A stretch of 5,376 bases of DNA. Source: Lysinibacillus sp. GTDB lineage: Bacteria > Bacillota > Bacilli > Bacillales_A > Planococcaceae. The stretch covers positions 1 through 5,376 of the forward strand of contig JAAYHP010000304.1 in NCBI GenBank assembly GCA_012735355.1. The letters are read 5' to 3'. Below the pieces are notes generated by a model that saw only the letters and a list, made by a program, of their open reading frames with translations, ran no database searches and was not told the origin of the DNA. Numbering within the stretch: position 1 is the first letter of the stretch; each line of letters opens with the position of its first letter. Of the stretch, positions 4,470-5,376 are shown piece after piece. Both the position numbers and the translations under genes were made by a program.

Positions 4470-5357
4470 TTATTCTCCTTCTAAAGTAAACACGATGCGA
4501 ATTCCGGAAGGATCAATTGAGGAGAAGGCTTGAGATCCTCCTGCTTTCGGAGCTTCATCAAATTGCTCCACAACTGCACCCATCGCTTGTAGATTCTCTT
4601 TAATTTTTTCCGCCTGTGCCTCATTATTTAACACGAGCGTAAAGGATTTTAACCCAACGCTATTAGCAGGAGCAGGGGACCCGCCTAAACTTTCCCACGT
4701 ATTTAATCCGATATGGTGATGGTATTTTCCTGTTGAAATAAATAAGGCTTGGGCGCCGTATCTTAAAACAACTTCGAATCCTAATGCACGAGTATAAAAT
4801 TCCTCACTCTTTGCAAGGTCTGCAACGGATAAATGAATATGCCCCATTACTGTATCAGCGGGAAGCCCTTGCCAAGATCCATCCGCTTCAGCAAGAAGGG
4901 CTCGAATGTTCACTTGCTCTGTCGTCATATAAACCGTTGAATCATCTTGCCAAATCCAATTTTCTTTAGGACGATCTACATAAACTTCAATGCCGTTTCC
5001 ATCAGGATCGTATAAATAAATCGCTTCACTCACATGGTGGTCGCCAGCACCTATACGAACGTTTAAATTAGCAATATGTTGGATAAAATTCCCTAAATCT
5101 TTTCGAGTAGGTAGTAGAATGGCAAAGTGATAAAGTCCCGTTTTCCCTCGTTGTAATGGAATCGCCCCAACCACCTCTTCAATGGAAAGAATGCTCGTTT
5201 TACCATCCGTTGTCACCACCGCTGTATTTTCTGTCTGCTCTAACTCTCGAAATCCAATAATATTTATATAATATTCTAAAGAACGCTCTAAATTGCTTAC
5301 TTTTATTTGAACGTGTGAAACGTACGTATTAGGTTTTTTATGAAAATGGGTTGTCAT
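4470..5357 (-). CDS. catE: CatE-like two-domain extradiol dioxygenase (VOC/glyoxalase superfamily)
   Basis: The sequence resembles Bacillus CatE (YfiE), a catechol-2,3-dioxygenase that opens catechol-type rings with O2 and a divalent metal (usually Fe2+) in the cytoplasm. The protein has 295 residues from ATG 5357; a TTG at 5372 would add five, but AGGAGA sits at normal distance before the ATG. Two VOC domains are visible. Domain 1 (about 11-130) has candidate metal ligands His15 (SHVQIKV), His77 (LYHFAILLP) and Glu124 (DPDGNGIEVYVDRP). Domain 2 (about 170-293) has MGHIHLSVADL (His173/175) and KYHHHIGLNTW (His213-215), but the place of the usual Glu in DPSGIRIVF is Val289. It stands alone with its own terminator and has no ring-cleavage pathway genes beside it. 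The promoter lies outside the window. Family placement is firm, the exact substrate is not; a role in detoxifying catechol or quinone compounds is inferred. Confidence 0.87.
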   Translation of the reverse strand: MTTHFHKKPNTYVSHVQIKVSNLERSLEYYINIIGFRELEQTENTAVVTTDGKTSILSIEEVVGAIPLQRGKTGLYHFAILLPTRKDLGNFIQHIANLNVRIGAGDHHVSEAIYLYDPDGNGIEVYVDRPKENWIWQDDSTVYMTTEQVNIRALLAEADGSWQGLPADTVMGHIHLSVADLAKSEEFYTRALGFEVVLRYGAQALFISTGKYHHHIGLNTWESLGGSPAPANSVGLKSFTLVLNNEAQAEKIKENLQAMGAVVEQFDEAPKAGGSQAFSSIDPSGIRIVFTLEGE

Positions 5358-5363
5358 ATAAAT

Positions 5364-5369
5364 TCTCCT
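5364..5369 (-). promoter_or_regulatory. Ribosome binding site of the catE-like gene
   Basis: On the minus strand this reads AGGAGA, six bases before ATG 5357. The TTG five codons further upstream overlaps this site and is therefore rejected as the start. Confidence 0.8.
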
Positions 5370-5376
5370 CAAATAG

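Overview
The window looks like ordinary chromosome from a low-GC Bacillales (Firmicutes) bacterium. Start regions carry strong AGGAG/AGGTGA ribosome binding sites, TTG starts are used, intrinsic terminators end in T-runs, and the gene families (queG-trmL next to each other, CatE-like dioxygenase, S66 LD-carboxypeptidase) are typical of that order. The genus cannot be fixed by eye. There is no sign of phage, IS element, CRISPR array or rRNA/tRNA genes.

Layout. (1) 2-643, plus: the 3' two thirds of an LD-carboxypeptidase gene (cell-wall peptide recycling), followed by a 69-residue hydrophobic membrane protein (692-901). (2) 902-1158: a gene-free convergent junction with two opposite-facing terminators placed in a crossed order and a 158-bp segment bounded by 11-bp inverted repeats. 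(3) 1159-2372, minus: a two-gene, translationally coupled operon with a stand-alone B3/B4 (PheRS-beta editing-like) domain protein followed by a DIP1984/septicolysin-family helical protein. (4) 2435-4097, plus and divergent from (3): queG (epoxyqueuosine reductase) and trmL (tRNA wobble 2'-O-methyltransferase), closed by a strong terminator. (5) 4154-4426: gene-free, mostly filled by a tandem array of about nine 21-bp units. (6) 4427-5357, minus: a CatE-like two-domain extradiol dioxygenase with its own terminator.

How the genes relate. QueG and TrmL both finish modification of tRNA position 34. The divergent B3/B4 protein belongs to a fold used in tRNA proofreading, so the centre of the window can be read as a tRNA-quality neighbourhood; this last step is inference. 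The LD-carboxypeptidase and the dioxygenase have no evident link to it.

The non-genic parts hold the most unusual signals: the 21-bp array at 4223-4410 and the crossed-terminator/inverted-repeat junction at 912-1150. I see no convincing undescribed multi-gene system.
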